Positions 1-8,233 are shown, counted from the stretch's first letter. The stretch: DNA of 64,000 bases from Flavisolibacter ginsengisoli DSM 18119 (GCF_900129295.1 NZ_FQUU01000008.1:124001-188000), one strand, 5' to 3'. Program-made: numbers and translations. Notes: generated by a model not told the origin, from the sequence alone.

Positions 1-586
1 TACCCCGGGCAATTGCACTTTGAACCGTATCGAAAGCAACAGCAGCCGGATCTGAACCCATTGCCTGCTTCACAATAGGCACGCCAGTGCGATCCGACCA
101 GATGGTTAACTGGTCAACAGCCGCCGCCCTGAATGTATCTGCAGCTCCTAAAAGCACTGATTTACCAGCCTTTTTAAAATTATAAGCAAGCTTTCCTATA
201 GTAGTGGTCTTTCCTACTCCGTTTACTCCAACTACCAGTATTACATAGGGTTTGTGAGGAATGTCTGAAGTAAAATCATAAGAAGCTTCCCCAACCAGCA
301 TTTCTTTAATTTCTTCTTGAAGTATGCTGTTTAATTCACTGGTATTAAGGTATTTATCTCTTACAACTCGTTGTTCAATACGATCAATAATGGCTACAGT
401 TGTTTCAATGCCCACATCAGCCGTCACCAATGCCTCTTCCAGGTCATCAAGCACTTCCTCGTCTACCGTGCTTTTTCCGGCAATAGCTTTTGAAACTTTA
501 GAAAAGAAGTTTTCCTTGGTTTTCTGAAGTCCTTCATCCAGGCTTTCCTTTTCTTTTTTACCAAATATCTTATTGAAAAATCCCAT
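1..586 (-). CDS. ftsY: Signal recognition particle receptor FtsY (partial, C-terminus beyond window)
   Basis: This is the SRP receptor GTPase, which docks ribosome-SRP complexes at the inner membrane. The translation from the ATG at 584-586 begins MGFFNKIFGKKEKESLDEGL and continues through the helical N domain (KTKENFFSKVSKAIAGKST, then VDEEVLDDLEEALVTADVG). It reaches the G1 loop GVNGVGKTTTIGKLA near residue 120. The long acidic A domain of enterobacterial FtsY is absent, and the protein starts almost directly with the NG core, as is usual in Bacteroidota. About 195 codons are visible, and the rest of the G domain lies left of base 1. It is the distal gene of the rpmB-rpmG-DUF4295-ftsY order. 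A hairpin at 779-802 separates it from those genes, so it may have its own promoter. Identification is secure. Confidence 0.95.
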   Translation of the reverse strand, partial: MGFFNKIFGKKEKESLDEGLQKTKENFFSKVSKAIAGKSTVDEEVLDDLEEALVTADVGIETTVAIIDRIEQRVVRDKYLNTSELNSILQEEIKEMLVGEASYDFTSDIPHKPYVILVVGVNGVGKTTTIGKLAYNFKKAGKSVLLGAADTFRAAAVDQLTIWSDRTGVPIVKQAMGSDPAAVAFDTVQSAIARG

Positions 587-777
587 AATCTTGGCTCCTT
601 TTGCTGATTGTTATTCTAATCCTCATTTGCTTTGAGGCCTTTTTTAATATGTTTGCCCTATCCATTATTTATCTGCTAGATAGCCTAAAACTGAAAACAC
701 CAGCTTCGGGGTCTGCAAGATACAATAGGAATATATATTCCTGTTAAGAACAAAGTGCAGTCCTTGCCTCAAATAAC

Positions 778-806
778 AAAAGCCGTCCGGTTGGACAGCT
801 TTAGGA
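778..806 (-). terminator. Hairpin after DUF4295 gene, before ftsY
   Basis: Arms 779-788 and 793-802 pair around a GGTT/AACC loop with one mismatch. Read on the minus strand, the stem ends in a T-run. It fits a partial or attenuating terminator between the ribosomal-protein genes and ftsY. Confidence 0.6.
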
Positions 807-825
807 AAATTTACTAACCCTTAAT

Positions 826-999
826 TTATTTCTGCGCTAAAAAATCCTTCACTTTATCCTTGTGAATGATAGCCTCTTTAAAGGTATAAGCACCAGTTTT
901 AGGGCTACGCACAGCTTTGATAACTTTTGACCAGTTCTTTGCTTCAGCGGCTGCCCTGGCATCTTTAGATTTAATCGCGGTTTTTGCTGCTTTTGCCAT
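826..999 (-). CDS. DUF4295 small basic protein (57 aa)
   Basis: This is a 57-residue, lysine- and alanine-rich protein. It begins MAKAAKTAIKSKDARAAAEA and ends KDKVKDFLAQK. It matches my memory of the DUF4295 family, found in Bacteroidota directly downstream of rpmB-rpmG and upstream of ftsY. That synteny is exactly what is seen here. The composition (many Lys and Ala, almost no acidic patches) suggests a ribosome-associated protein, which is inference. The ATG at 997-999 is the only sensible start and gives the full family length. It lies about 70 bp after rpmG and is probably co-transcribed with it, ending at the hairpin at 779-802. No biochemical role is known to me. Confidence 0.85.
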   Translation of the reverse strand: MAKAAKTAIKSKDARAAAEAKNWSKVIKAVRSPKTGAYTFKEAIIHKDKVKDFLAQK

Positions 1000-1071
1000 G
1001 ACTTATAAGTTGATATATTGATTAGTTGACAGGCATTCCTAAATGACCATGAGCCACTAGGGTAAACCTAA

Positions 1072-1254
1072 TTACTTAATTTCTTTATGAACAGTAACTT
1101 TCTTCAGGTTTGGATTGAATTTCTTCAGCTCCAAACGCTCTGGATTGTTCTTTTTGTTCTTTTCAGTGATATAACGGCTGGTACCAGGCACGCTCGTAGT
1201 TTTTTGCTCAGTGCATTCCAGAATTACCTGTACACGGTTTCCTTTCTTTGCCAT
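1072..1254 (-). CDS. rpmG: 50S ribosomal protein L33
   Basis: This is the 60-residue large-subunit protein L33. The sequence [18 protein letters not shown], followed by a [11 protein letters not shown] motif and [16 protein letters not shown], is the standard L33 pattern. Only one cysteine is present and there are no CxxC pairs, so this is the zinc-independent type. It is located 41 bp downstream of rpmB on the same strand, the usual Bacteroidota arrangement, and the two are almost certainly co-transcribed with the DUF4295 gene. Length and start agree with the family. Confidence 0.97.
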   Translation of the reverse strand: MAKKGNRVQVILECTEQKTTSVPGTSRYITEKNKKNNPERLELKKFNPNLKKVTVHKEIK

Positions 1255-1295
1255 TGTTGATTGATTTGAAAATTTAAAAATTAGCCATCAGCTAA

Positions 1296-1532
1296 TTAAA
1301 TATGTTGACCCTGAGCTCTCAGCTCTTTTACAACGGTTAATAAACCTCTTTTATTGATAGTACGGATACCATCTGCAGTAAGTTTTAAAGTGATCCACTT
1401 ATTCTCTTCTGCTAAGAAAAACTTCTTTGTTTGCAAATTGGGTAGAAAACGACGCTTGGTTTTAATGTTTGAGTGAGAAACAGAATTACCTGCGATTGGC
1501 GTTTTACCCGTTACCTGACATACTCGCGCCAT
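1296..1532 (-). CDS. rpmB: 50S ribosomal protein L28
   Basis: This is large-subunit protein L28, 78 residues. It starts MARVCQVTGKTPIAGNSVSH and contains the typical SNIKTKRRFLPNLQ segment and the GIRTINKRGL motif. It is the first gene of the minus-strand group rpmB-rpmG-DUF4295 (then ftsY). The ATG at 1530-1532 gives the normal N-terminus. The zinc-binding CxxC pairs seen in some L28 proteins are absent, with only Cys5 visible. Expression is presumably constitutive and growth-linked. No clear TAnnTTTG promoter was found in the 88 bp before it. Confidence 0.97.
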   Translation of the reverse strand: MARVCQVTGKTPIAGNSVSHSNIKTKRRFLPNLQTKKFFLAEENKWITLKLTADGIRTINKRGLLTVVKELRAQGQHI

Positions 1533-1620
1533 GACTTGGAAAATTTTGGAGGGCGAAGGTAAGGGAAAATGGGCAATGAGCGTAAGGCAAATTGAGAAAT
1601 TTTCATCTGTTTAGAAAATA

Positions 1621-1857
1621 TTAGCAATAATTTTCAGCCACTCTGTCATTTACCTGTATAATTTGGTCCAAACCAATGTGAATACCTGCATCAGTTTCTA
1701 TCATATCCCGCTCAGAAACGGTACTCATATCAATAATCCGGGTCTTTAAAATAGAAACGCCCCCATCTACCGACCTGAACTTAATAATACAGGGTCTTCT
1801 AAGATCCATTTGTTCTTCCAGGTACTCTTTGAATGCTGTTGATGGATGATTCACCAT
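1621..1857 (-). CDS. Conserved small hypothetical protein (78 aa), possibly Rof-like fold
   Basis: This is an unrecognised 78-residue cytoplasmic protein without a signal peptide or membrane segment. It has a helical start (AFKEYLEEQMDLRRP). An apparent small beta-barrel region follows, with alternating hydrophobic strands (CIIKFRSVDGGVSILKTRII) and the segment IETDAGIHIGLDQIIQV. The strand-DG-strand layout and the late IxLDxI motif remind me of Rof, the inhibitor of Rho termination, but this is a weak visual resemblance. It is located 88 bp upstream of rpmB on the same strand. It is real by codon pattern and by its clean ATG start. Its function is unknown. Confidence 0.6.
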   Translation of the reverse strand: MVNHPSTAFKEYLEEQMDLRRPCIIKFRSVDGGVSILKTRIIDMSTVSERDMIETDAGIHIGLDQIIQVNDRVAENYC

Positions 1858-2339
1858 ATTTCTTTTTCTGCAATAAAGATACCATTTAGTGCAGGCTCCT
1901 TTTTATATAACAATTACTTCCCTCCTGTTTACTACATAGGAAAGCCATGGGAAAGCCCTATCTCCGGTATAGCTACGGTATAGATACTCCGTACCCGCAC
2001 GGAGTATCCATACCGTAGATAGGGAGTTCCCAGGGCGCAGGTATGGCTCCGCTACCAACCTGGATTAAAATAAGGTAGACTGAAAGGATGGCAGGGCTTA
2101 CAATAAACCTATTGAAGGCCAAAGTATGTTGTATTCCGGTAGTTCCTTTTTCTTATCGGCTCATAGCTCACCTTCTTTGTGCTTCACTCATTTTAAATTA
2201 GCTTCGTGCCGCTTTTGAAAAGTCAGGGAAGTAAGTCGTTGAAACAAGGACCTTCTGACCCTGGAAATTGATTTTTGATCACTCTAAATCTTAACCTTGA
2301 TTCCTGTTAGGAAGAAAAGGGAATTAAAAATGTAATAAA
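1858..2339. other. 482-bp intergenic region with a large palindrome
   Basis: No credible ORF or tRNA was found between the small hypothetical gene and lpdA. The stretch holds the palindrome at 1949-2031 and then about 300 bp with nothing recognisable. No exact TAnnTTTG box precedes lpdA. Both flanking genes point away from this region, so their promoters must lie here. Confidence 0.6.
1949..2031. repeat. Large imperfect palindrome (83 bp)
   Basis: The inner arms are TACGGTATAGATACTCCGT at 1974-1992 and its near-exact reverse complement at 1999-2017 (18 of 19 positions), with a 6-base loop. A second stem extends outward: CCCTATC at 1956-1962 with GATAGGG at 2018-2024, then GGGAA at 1949-1953 with TTCCC at 2027-2031. 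The left side carries an 11-base unpaired insertion at 1963-1973 containing CGGTATAG, an echo of the inner arm. No T-run follows, so this is not a standard terminator. Confidence 0.8.
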
Positions 2340-3743
2340 ATGGCATACGATGTAGTCGTTATTGGTTCGGGTCCTGGTGGTTATGTTGCCGCTATCCGTG
2401 CCTCACAGTTAGGTTTTAAAACAGCAATTATTGAAAGGGAAAGTTTGGGAGGTATATGCCTTAACTGGGGTTGTATCCCAACCAAAGCACTTTTAAAAAG
2501 TGCCCAGGTATATGAATATATCAAGCATGCAAAGGATTTTGGTATTGAAGCAACTGGACAGCACAATTTTGAAGCTGTCATTAAAAGAAGCCGTGGTGTG
2601 GCAGATAAGATGAGTAAGGGTGTAGCCTTCCTGATGCGCAAGAACAAGATCGACGTTATAAATGGTTTTGGTAAAGTAGTAGCCAAGGGAAAGATTGAAG
2701 TAACTGGTGCCGATAACAATAAACAGACCGTTGATACAAAATATATCATTATTGCTACAGGTGGCCGTAGCCGCCAGCTACCTTCCATGCCAATTGACGG
2801 TAAGAAGATCATTGGATACCGGGAAGCTATGGTATTACCACAGCAACCTAAATCCATGATCGTAGTGGGTAGCGGTGCTATAGGAGTGGAATTTGGCTAC
2901 TTCTACAGTAGCATGGGAACTAAGGTTACCATTGTTGAATTCATGCCACGGGTGGTTCCTGTAGAGGATGAAGAGATCTCTAAAGAACTGGAAAAGAACT
3001 TTAAAAAGCAGGGTATTGACATTATGACCTCTTCCGAGGTAACTAAAGTGGATACTTCTGGCAATGGGGTAAAAGCAACAGTAAAAACAGCTTCTGGTGA
3101 AGTAACCCTGGAAGCAGATGTTTTATTAAGTGCTGTGGGTGTTACAGCCAACATTGAAAATATAGGACTGGAAGCTGCAGGTATTAAAACAGAAAGAGGT
3201 CTTATAAGCGTAGATAAATACTACCAGACCAGCGTTCCTGGCATATATGCTATTGGTGACTGTGTACCCGGGCAGGCCCTGGCACACGTAGCTTCGAAAG
3301 AAGGAATTATCTGCGTAGAGAATATTGCTTTTGGTGAGAAGAAATACAACCACCAGCCAGAACCACTGGATTATGGAAATGTACCAGGATGTACGTATTG
3401 CACCCCTGAAATAGCGTCTGTAGGATTAACCGAGCAAAAGGCTAAAGAAGCTGGCTATGAAATTAAAGTAGGTAAATTCCCATTGAGTGCATCAGGTAAA
3501 GCCTCGGCAGCCGGCCATACCGAAGGTTTTGTAAAGGTGATCTTTGACGCTAAATATGGCGAATGGCTTGGAACACATATGATCGGGTATAATGTTACAG
3601 AGATCATTGCTGAAACTGTGGTAGCAAGGAAACTTGAAACCACATACCATGAAGTATTAAACAGCATTCATCCACACCCTACTATCAGTGAAAGCATTAA
3701 AGATGCCATTGAAGTAGCTTATGGTGAAGCTATTCATTTATAA
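2340..3743 (+). CDS. lpdA: Dihydrolipoyl dehydrogenase (E3)
   Basis: This flavoprotein reoxidises dihydrolipoamide with NAD+ in the 2-oxoacid dehydrogenase and glycine cleavage complexes. At 467 residues it has the usual length. The FAD-binding GSGPGGYVAAIRA motif is at residues 9-21. The redox disulfide GGICLNWGCIPTK has Cys40 and Cys45. An NAD-binding GSGAIGVEFG segment is in the middle, a second FAD motif AIGDC follows, and the C-terminal HPHPTISE motif supplies the catalytic His and Glu. It stands alone here. An E2 gene lies 16 kb away at 19413, and no E1 or lipoate genes adjoin it. A hairpin terminator follows at 3766. The start ATG is directly before the FAD motif. Confidence 0.97.
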   Translation: MAYDVVVIGSGPGGYVAAIRASQLGFKTAIIERESLGGICLNWGCIPTKALLKSAQVYEYIKHAKDFGIEATGQHNFEAVIKRSRGVADKMSKGVAFLMRKNKIDVINGFGKVVAKGKIEVTGADNNKQTVDTKYIIIATGGRSRQLPSMPIDGKKIIGYREAMVLPQQPKSMIVVGSGAIGVEFGYFYSSMGTKVTIVEFMPRVVPVEDEEISKELEKNFKKQGIDIMTSSEVTKVDTSGNGVKATVKTASGEVTLEADVLLSAVGVTANIENIGLEAAGIKTERGLISVDKYYQTSVPGIYAIGDCVPGQALAHVASKEGIICVENIAFGEKKYNHQPEPLDYGNVPGCTYCTPEIASVGLTEQKAKEAGYEIKVGKFPLSASGKASAAGHTEGFVKVIFDAKYGEWLGTHMIGYNVTEIIAETVVARKLETTYHEVLNSIHPHPTISESIKDAIEVAYGEAIHL

Positions 3744-3765
3744 TAGCACCTCATTCATAAAAAGA

Positions 3766-3792
3766 AAAGCCTGTGTAACCACGGGCTTTTTT
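3766..3792 (+). terminator. Rho-independent terminator after lpdA
   Basis: The stem AAGCCTGTG / CACGGGCTT pairs with a G-T wobble and is followed by six Ts. It lies 22 bp after the lpdA stop codon. Confidence 0.8.
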
Positions 3793-3853
3793 AATGATGA
3801 TACCAGGGCATGGCTTTTATACTTTCTTCAAAACTCTTTAATCTTACTTACCA

Positions 3854-4579
3854 ATGAAAAAACTATTAATCCTTATTACACTTGTTGCCTATGCTTCGAT
3901 TCTTAAAGCCCAGGATGTCGCTGATTCAAGACAGTTAGCCATAAAATGGGCACCTAGCGGGCTTATTTTAGGCAGCCTTAGTTTGCAGGGAGAGTACAAT
4001 TTTGGAAAGAACTCGTTAACAGCTAAAATAGGCCTGCCTGTTACGGTGAATCATACGTTTACCTATGAGGATAAAGATGCTGACTTCCAAATGCGGGCAA
4101 CATCTTTTCTCGCTGGTTACAGGATGTACCTTTCAAAGAAGCATATGCGAGGTTTGTATTTTGAACCTTTTTTTAAGTATGTTCATCAGAATGCGGAGGG
4201 TGTGGGAAATGGAACGCTTTCAGGAGATCCGGTGGTTATGGATTTTACCAATGATTATAATGGACTGGGTGTAGGTGCCCAACTGGGCGTGCAGTTTATG
4301 ATTAAAAAAAGATTTGTAATTGACCTGTTTTTAATTGGTCCTGAAATCAATTCAAGCCGGAACAATTTCAAAGCTGTAGAAACATCACATTCTATTCCAT
4401 GGACATCTATCCAGGCGGGTGAAGCGGAAAAAGACATCAGGAACTTTATAGATAAGTTTCCATTCATCAGGGATCATGTGGATGTGATGGTAGACAAGAA
4501 CAACAGGACGGTCATTACCGATTTTAAAGGTGCCCTGCCTGGTTTCCGAACAGGTGTTTCCTTTGGAGTAGCATTTTAA
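3854..4579 (+). CDS. Secreted outer-membrane beta-barrel-like protein (241 aa)
   Basis: The signal peptide MKKLLILITLVAYASILKAQ (residues 1-20) ends in the A-x-A-Q type cleavage site common in Bacteroidota. The mature part has amphipathic, aromatic-rich strands (PSGLILGSLSLQGEYNFG, SFLAGYRMYL, GLYFEPFFKYVHQ, LGVGAQLGVQFMIKKRFVIDLFLIGPEI) and ends in a hydrophobic strand, GVSFGVAF, with a terminal Phe. This pattern fits a small outer-membrane barrel of the DUF3575/OmpW-like kind. A charged insert (residues about 185-215) would be a loop or plug. There is no operon partner. It ends in a bidirectional terminator shared with the DUF4197 gene. Specific function unknown. Confidence 0.65.
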   Translation: MKKLLILITLVAYASILKAQDVADSRQLAIKWAPSGLILGSLSLQGEYNFGKNSLTAKIGLPVTVNHTFTYEDKDADFQMRATSFLAGYRMYLSKKHMRGLYFEPFFKYVHQNAEGVGNGTLSGDPVVMDFTNDYNGLGVGAQLGVQFMIKKRFVIDLFLIGPEINSSRNNFKAVETSHSIPWTSIQAGEAEKDIRNFIDKFPFIRDHVDVMVDKNNRTVITDFKGALPGFRTGVSFGVAF

Positions 4580-4604
4580 AAATACTTGGTTACTATTAAC
4601 AAAA

Positions 4605-4650
4605 GGAGCAAAAGAGTAGAACTTTAAATAACTACCCTTTTGCTCTTACT
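4605..4650. terminator. Bidirectional terminator
   Basis: Arms 4605-4619 and 4633-4647 (GGAGCAAAAGAGTAG against CTACCCTTTTGCTCT) form a 15-bp near-perfect stem with a T-run or A-run on each side. It lies between two convergent genes. Confidence 0.75.
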
Positions 4651-4654
4651 ATTA

Positions 4655-5395
4655 TTAATTAGCAAAAACCTTCTTTAGAATATCGCTTGTGCGGGCCATT
4701 GGGTCCTTTCGTATTTGTTGTTCTTCAAGGCTTACCTGGTGAAAAATACCAGCCAATGCACGTTCCGTTACATAAGCAGTAAGGTCAGGATTGATCTTTT
4801 CGCTGCTAAAACGGTTATAATTGGAGAAAATAGTGTTCCAGTATTTAGTAGCACCTACTTTGGCCAACGAGGCTTCAATAACAGGACGAAACTTTTCTGT
4901 GAGTGAAGCGGTGGTTTTATCCTTAAGGTAGTTGGTGGCAGCAAAATCTCCACCTTTTAATATACCCACTCCATCCTGAATGGTCATACCCTTGATAGCA
5001 TTGATAAATATGGGTGTCACTTCTTTTGCTGCATCTTCAGCAGCCCTGTTCATAGAGAGTATTGCATTATCAACCTGCTTACCCATTCCTATTCCTCTTA
5101 ACTTGCTTTCTACCTTTTTAGCCTCTTCCGGCATCAATATCTTTATAGCTGCATCTTTAAAAAATCCATCTGTCGCAGATAATTTTTGCGAAGCCTTATT
5201 GGTACCAACAGCAAGGGCTTCTTTTAATCCATTAATTATATCGTCATTGCTTAAGCCTGTTTTAGTTCCGGTGTTGAGGACCTTCCCTATTCCAAGTTTC
5301 CCGGAAGAGTCTTTTTTAAATAAGCCTTTCAATCCCTGGCTTTGACCAAAGAAAAAGAATACGAGTAGTGAAGAAAGCAATAGTGATTTTTTCAT
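4655..5395 (-). CDS. DUF4197 family secreted protein
   Basis: This is a 246-residue protein with a signal peptide (MKKSLLLSSLLVFFFFGQSQG) and an all-helical body. The sequence includes LSNDDIINGLKEALAVGTNKA near residue 50, the ILMPEEAKKVESKLRGIGMG block and the NRAAEDAAKEVTPIF block. Near the end it has LTAYVTERALAGIFHQVSLEEQQIRKDP. These are the conserved blocks of DUF4197, a periplasmic family of unknown function. Length and order fit a complete member. It is convergent with the barrel protein and divergent from the FAD oxidoreductase, with 183 bp between start codons. Confidence 0.85.
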   Translation of the reverse strand: MKKSLLLSSLLVFFFFGQSQGLKGLFKKDSSGKLGIGKVLNTGTKTGLSNDDIINGLKEALAVGTNKASQKLSATDGFFKDAAIKILMPEEAKKVESKLRGIGMGKQVDNAILSMNRAAEDAAKEVTPIFINAIKGMTIQDGVGILKGGDFAATNYLKDKTTASLTEKFRPVIEASLAKVGATKYWNTIFSNYNRFSSEKINPDLTAYVTERALAGIFHQVSLEEQQIRKDPMARTSDILKKVFAN

Positions 5396-5531
5396 AGAAT
5401 GGTTTGTATAGTGAAAATAGTCATCTGGAATATAATAATGGGTTAAATAAGGTTTAGACTTTTAATAACGGGTATTTTTTCCTGGTAAATCCACGATTCA
5501 ACACAAACTGCATTTGGAGATTTTTAAACTA

Positions 5532-5559
5532 TTGTAACTTCCTGTTTTGGGTATATTTT
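5532..5559 (+). promoter_or_regulatory. Candidate Bacteroidota promoter for the FAD oxidoreductase
   Basis: TTG at 5532-5534 is separated by 17 bp from TATATTTT at 5552-5559. The latter is one base off the TAnnTTTG consensus. A transcript would start about 13 bp before the ATG at 5579. Confidence 0.4.
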
Positions 5560-5578
5560 AGTTATTATATTATACAGT

Positions 5579-6718
5579 ATGCAGGTTTCAATTTGGGAAA
5601 AGGAAAGTTTTTATGCCCCACAGGATATCATTATTGTGGGTAGTGGTTTTGTGGGGCTTTGGTCGGCTTATTACTTAAAAAAGAGGGACCCGGATCTGAA
5701 GGTAACCATTATTGAAAGAGGGCTTATTCCCATGGGGGCCAGTACACGCAATGCCGGATTTGCCTGTTTCGGCAGCTTAAGTGAGTTGGTTCATGATGCT
5801 CAAGCTATGGGAACAGAGAATATGCTAGACCTAGTGGAAAAAAGATTTAAAGGGCTGGAGCGTATTCAGAAGGTGTTTGGAAAAAAGGAGATTGGCTTTT
5901 CACTTTGCGGAGGGTACGAACTCTATGACAATTCGGAGGGCATAACTCCTGAAGAACTGGAAAATAACATTGCATACATTAACTCCCTGCTTAAACCAAT
6001 AACAGGAAGTAAAAGAACCTATAACCTTGTTAATGAAAAGATTAATGGTTTTGGTTTTGGAAATACACGCCACCTGGTGGAGAATATTTGGGAAGGATCC
6101 CTTCATTCAGGCAAACTATTACAAAGGTTGTTACTATTAGTTCAGTCAATGGGTGTGCAGGTATTTACCGGCATGGAGGTTAGCTGCTTCGAAAAAGTAA
6201 ATGATCATATGGAAGTTCATGTGCCTCCCATAGGAAAACTTTTTGCCACCCAGTTGCTGCTATGCACCAATGCTTTTACCAAAAATCTATATCCATCGGT
6301 GGACATCAAACCTGCACGGGGACAAGTACTTTTAACTACACCAATAGAAGACCTGGATTGGGAAGGAACCTTTCATTCCGATGAAGGTTATTACTACTTC
6401 CGAAACCTCGGGAAAAGGGTTTTACTAGGGGGTGCCAGGAATAAAGCTTTCCAGGAAGAGGAAACCACTGAAATGGCTACCACAGGGTTCATCCAGGGTG
6501 AATTGGAAAATTACCTTGCTGAAGTGGTGTTGCCTAATCATCGGGGTAAATACGAGGTTGAATACCGATGGGCAGGAATTATGGCAATGGGAAGCGAAAA
6601 GGCACCAATAGTAAAAGAATTGGAACCAGGTGTTTTTTGTGCAGTTCGTATGAGTGGCATGGGAGTAGCTTTGGCACCAGAAGTAGGAAAACAGGTAGCC
6701 CATATGATGGACCGGTAG
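5579..6718 (+). CDS. FAD-dependent oxidoreductase, DAO (glycine/D-amino acid oxidase) family
   Basis: The 379-residue cytoplasmic flavoprotein has an N-terminal Rossmann motif, IIIVGSGFVGLWSAYYL, at residues 17-33. An acidic residue (IIER) ends strand 2, and a GASTRNAGFACFG segment binds FAD. The C-terminal block GVFCAVRMSGMGVALAPEVGKQVA is typical of DAO-family oxidases. About 16 residues precede the Rossmann motif, within the normal range. The substrate cannot be told from the sequence. Family members oxidise amino acids, glycerol-3-phosphate or related amines. It is a single-gene unit. The next gene is convergent and 35 bp away. Confidence 0.85.
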   Translation: MQVSIWEKESFYAPQDIIIVGSGFVGLWSAYYLKKRDPDLKVTIIERGLIPMGASTRNAGFACFGSLSELVHDAQAMGTENMLDLVEKRFKGLERIQKVFGKKEIGFSLCGGYELYDNSEGITPEELENNIAYINSLLKPITGSKRTYNLVNEKINGFGFGNTRHLVENIWEGSLHSGKLLQRLLLLVQSMGVQVFTGMEVSCFEKVNDHMEVHVPPIGKLFATQLLLCTNAFTKNLYPSVDIKPARGQVLLTTPIEDLDWEGTFHSDEGYYYFRNLGKRVLLGGARNKAFQEEETTEMATTGFIQGELENYLAEVVLPNHRGKYEVEYRWAGIMAMGSEKAPIVKELEPGVFCAVRMSGMGVALAPEVGKQVAHMMDR

Positions 6719-6753
6719 TGGGTCTAAGTAACCATAACCCCAATATGATATGG

Positions 6754-7980
6754 TCAGAGTCTTATGAATTTTTCTCTCAGCTGTCTTTTACCATTATCAC
6801 CCTGAACCAGGTACATGCCTTGCTTTAAATGAGATACAGGTACTTTTTGAATTCTTGCAGTAATATTGAAAGTAGATAACACAACCCCATTCATATCCGC
6901 AATGCGGATGGTTGAGCCAATCCAGCTATCGTCAAGGTTTATGCTAATGTCACCCATAGCCGGGTTGGGGAAGATGGCTGCAGAAGGAATGATTGTTACA
7001 GGCGGAGCTTCAGCCATCCATGGCTCATTCAATCCTTTGCTTGAAAGTAAGCCAGCCCTTGGTCCGCCTTCATAAAACATGCTGCGCATCCTTAATTTCT
7101 GACCATTGGTAAATAAATTCATACAGGCATCACCGGTATAGTCCATATAATTCATGTACATATCACCCAATGCGCCATTACTACAGGAACTTCTGAAAGT
7201 GTTAGGACATCCGGGTGTAAAATTTCCCTGTACTGGGGTATCATCAACCCCATCATCGCCACAATAATAGTCACCCCATATATGTTTCAAGCCTAACCAA
7301 TGCCCCACTTCGTGAACTGCTGTTCTCCCCATATTGTAAGTACCTGACCTATTGAGGGTTCCAAAAACTGAAGTGGCAATGACAACTCCATCGGTGGCAG
7401 CATCGCAACCAGGCACTGAGGAATAACCAATTACTGACTGGATGTTACCAACCCATATGTTCAGGTAATACCTGCTATCCCAGGCATCGTCACCCCCTTC
7501 CCTGTTGTATTTGATCTTATCGTCAGTCTTCCAGAAAGGAAGCGAGGTCTTTTTATGAATAATCCCTGTGGTAGGCCTGCCAAAGGGATCGGCAGTAGCC
7601 AGTTTAAATTCTATACTTACATCTGCAGCCATTTCTTTAAACCGCTGTGGAGTAAGGCTTGTATCCTGGTTTAATCTTCTAAAGTCACGGTTCAATGCAT
7701 CAACCTGGCTTTTCACCTGGTCATCTGAAAGGTTTTGAGAACCATCATTATATAATACATGGACTATAACAGGAATAACGATAACAGGGTTTGCAAAATT
7801 TCCATCTACACGGAAGTTCATTTTCTGGCGCTGCAGGAATGCTTCTATATTAGAAAGCTTATTTTGTAATTGAGGCTGTGCGCTTCTTAAAACCTCAATA
7901 TAGGATTGAGTGCCGCAGTTGCGTTGAGCATATATAGAAGTGGAAAGCAATAAACATATACCAAAGACGATCGTCCTCAT
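6754..7980 (-). CDS. Secreted M43 (pappalysin-type) zinc metalloprotease with T9SS sorting tail
   Basis: The 408-residue exported protease has a signal peptide, MRTIVFGICLLLSTSIYAQ. The zinc site is HEVGHWLGLKH (His223, Glu224, His227, His233), the extended HExxHxxGxxH motif of metzincins. A Met-turn MNYMDY (Met279) follows, with cysteine-bearing segments between them, as in M43B cytophagalysins. The last ~75 residues (FPNPAMGDISINL ... LKQGMYLVQ ... EKFIRL) form a type A T9SS C-terminal sorting domain, so the enzyme is probably secreted or anchored at the cell surface. No T9SS machinery genes are in this window. A good promoter lies at 8145-8176, giving a long 5' leader. Confidence 0.93.
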   Translation of the reverse strand: MRTIVFGICLLLSTSIYAQRNCGTQSYIEVLRSAQPQLQNKLSNIEAFLQRQKMNFRVDGNFANPVIVIPVIVHVLYNDGSQNLSDDQVKSQVDALNRDFRRLNQDTSLTPQRFKEMAADVSIEFKLATADPFGRPTTGIIHKKTSLPFWKTDDKIKYNREGGDDAWDSRYYLNIWVGNIQSVIGYSSVPGCDAATDGVVIATSVFGTLNRSGTYNMGRTAVHEVGHWLGLKHIWGDYYCGDDGVDDTPVQGNFTPGCPNTFRSSCSNGALGDMYMNYMDYTGDACMNLFTNGQKLRMRSMFYEGGPRAGLLSSKGLNEPWMAEAPPVTIIPSAAIFPNPAMGDISINLDDSWIGSTIRIADMNGVVLSTFNITARIQKVPVSHLKQGMYLVQGDNGKRQLREKFIRL

Positions 7981-8144
7981 AGTTCCAGGGTTTACAGCAA
8001 TGCACAGGCTTATGGAGTACGGAATTTTCCAGGAATGTTGGAACTACAGGAAAAGGAATTGCAAAAGTCATTCCCAGGAATCGGAGGTAAAGGACAGTGT
8101 AAAGTTATTGGGGATCTTTAGTAGGATACGTAGAAGGGAATGCC

Positions 8145-8176
8145 CAAATTTAAATACCAATATCCATATAAACAAA
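8145..8176 (-). promoter_or_regulatory. Consensus Bacteroidota promoter for the M43 protease
   Basis: On the minus strand, TTTG (8173-8176) is followed after 20 bp by TAAATTTG (8145-8152), an exact TAnnTTTG box with a correctly spaced -33 element. The predicted leader to the ATG at 7980 is about 155 nt, unusually long. Confidence 0.55.
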
Positions 8177-8233
8177 GAATACAAAACTATTTGTTTAACA
8201 AAAGTCTTTTGACCCATCCCTTATTTTTGTCAG

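Noticed and set aside
2381-2857. 158-codon frame on the minus strand inside lpdA
   Set aside because: It lies antisense within a clear lpdA gene and its product is low-complexity and resembles no protein; a shadow frame.
3721-3906. 61-codon frame between lpdA and the barrel gene
   Set aside because: It overlaps the lpdA terminator and both neighbouring genes and lacks any feature of a protein.
4980-5345. 121-codon frame antisense to the DUF4197 gene
   Set aside because: Entirely within a recognised gene on the other strand.
8222-8229. TATTTTTG just before the glutaminyl cyclase-like gene
   Set aside because: No TTG at the right distance (the nearest are 10 and 28 bp away), and it would give a leaderless start within 5 bp of the ATG.
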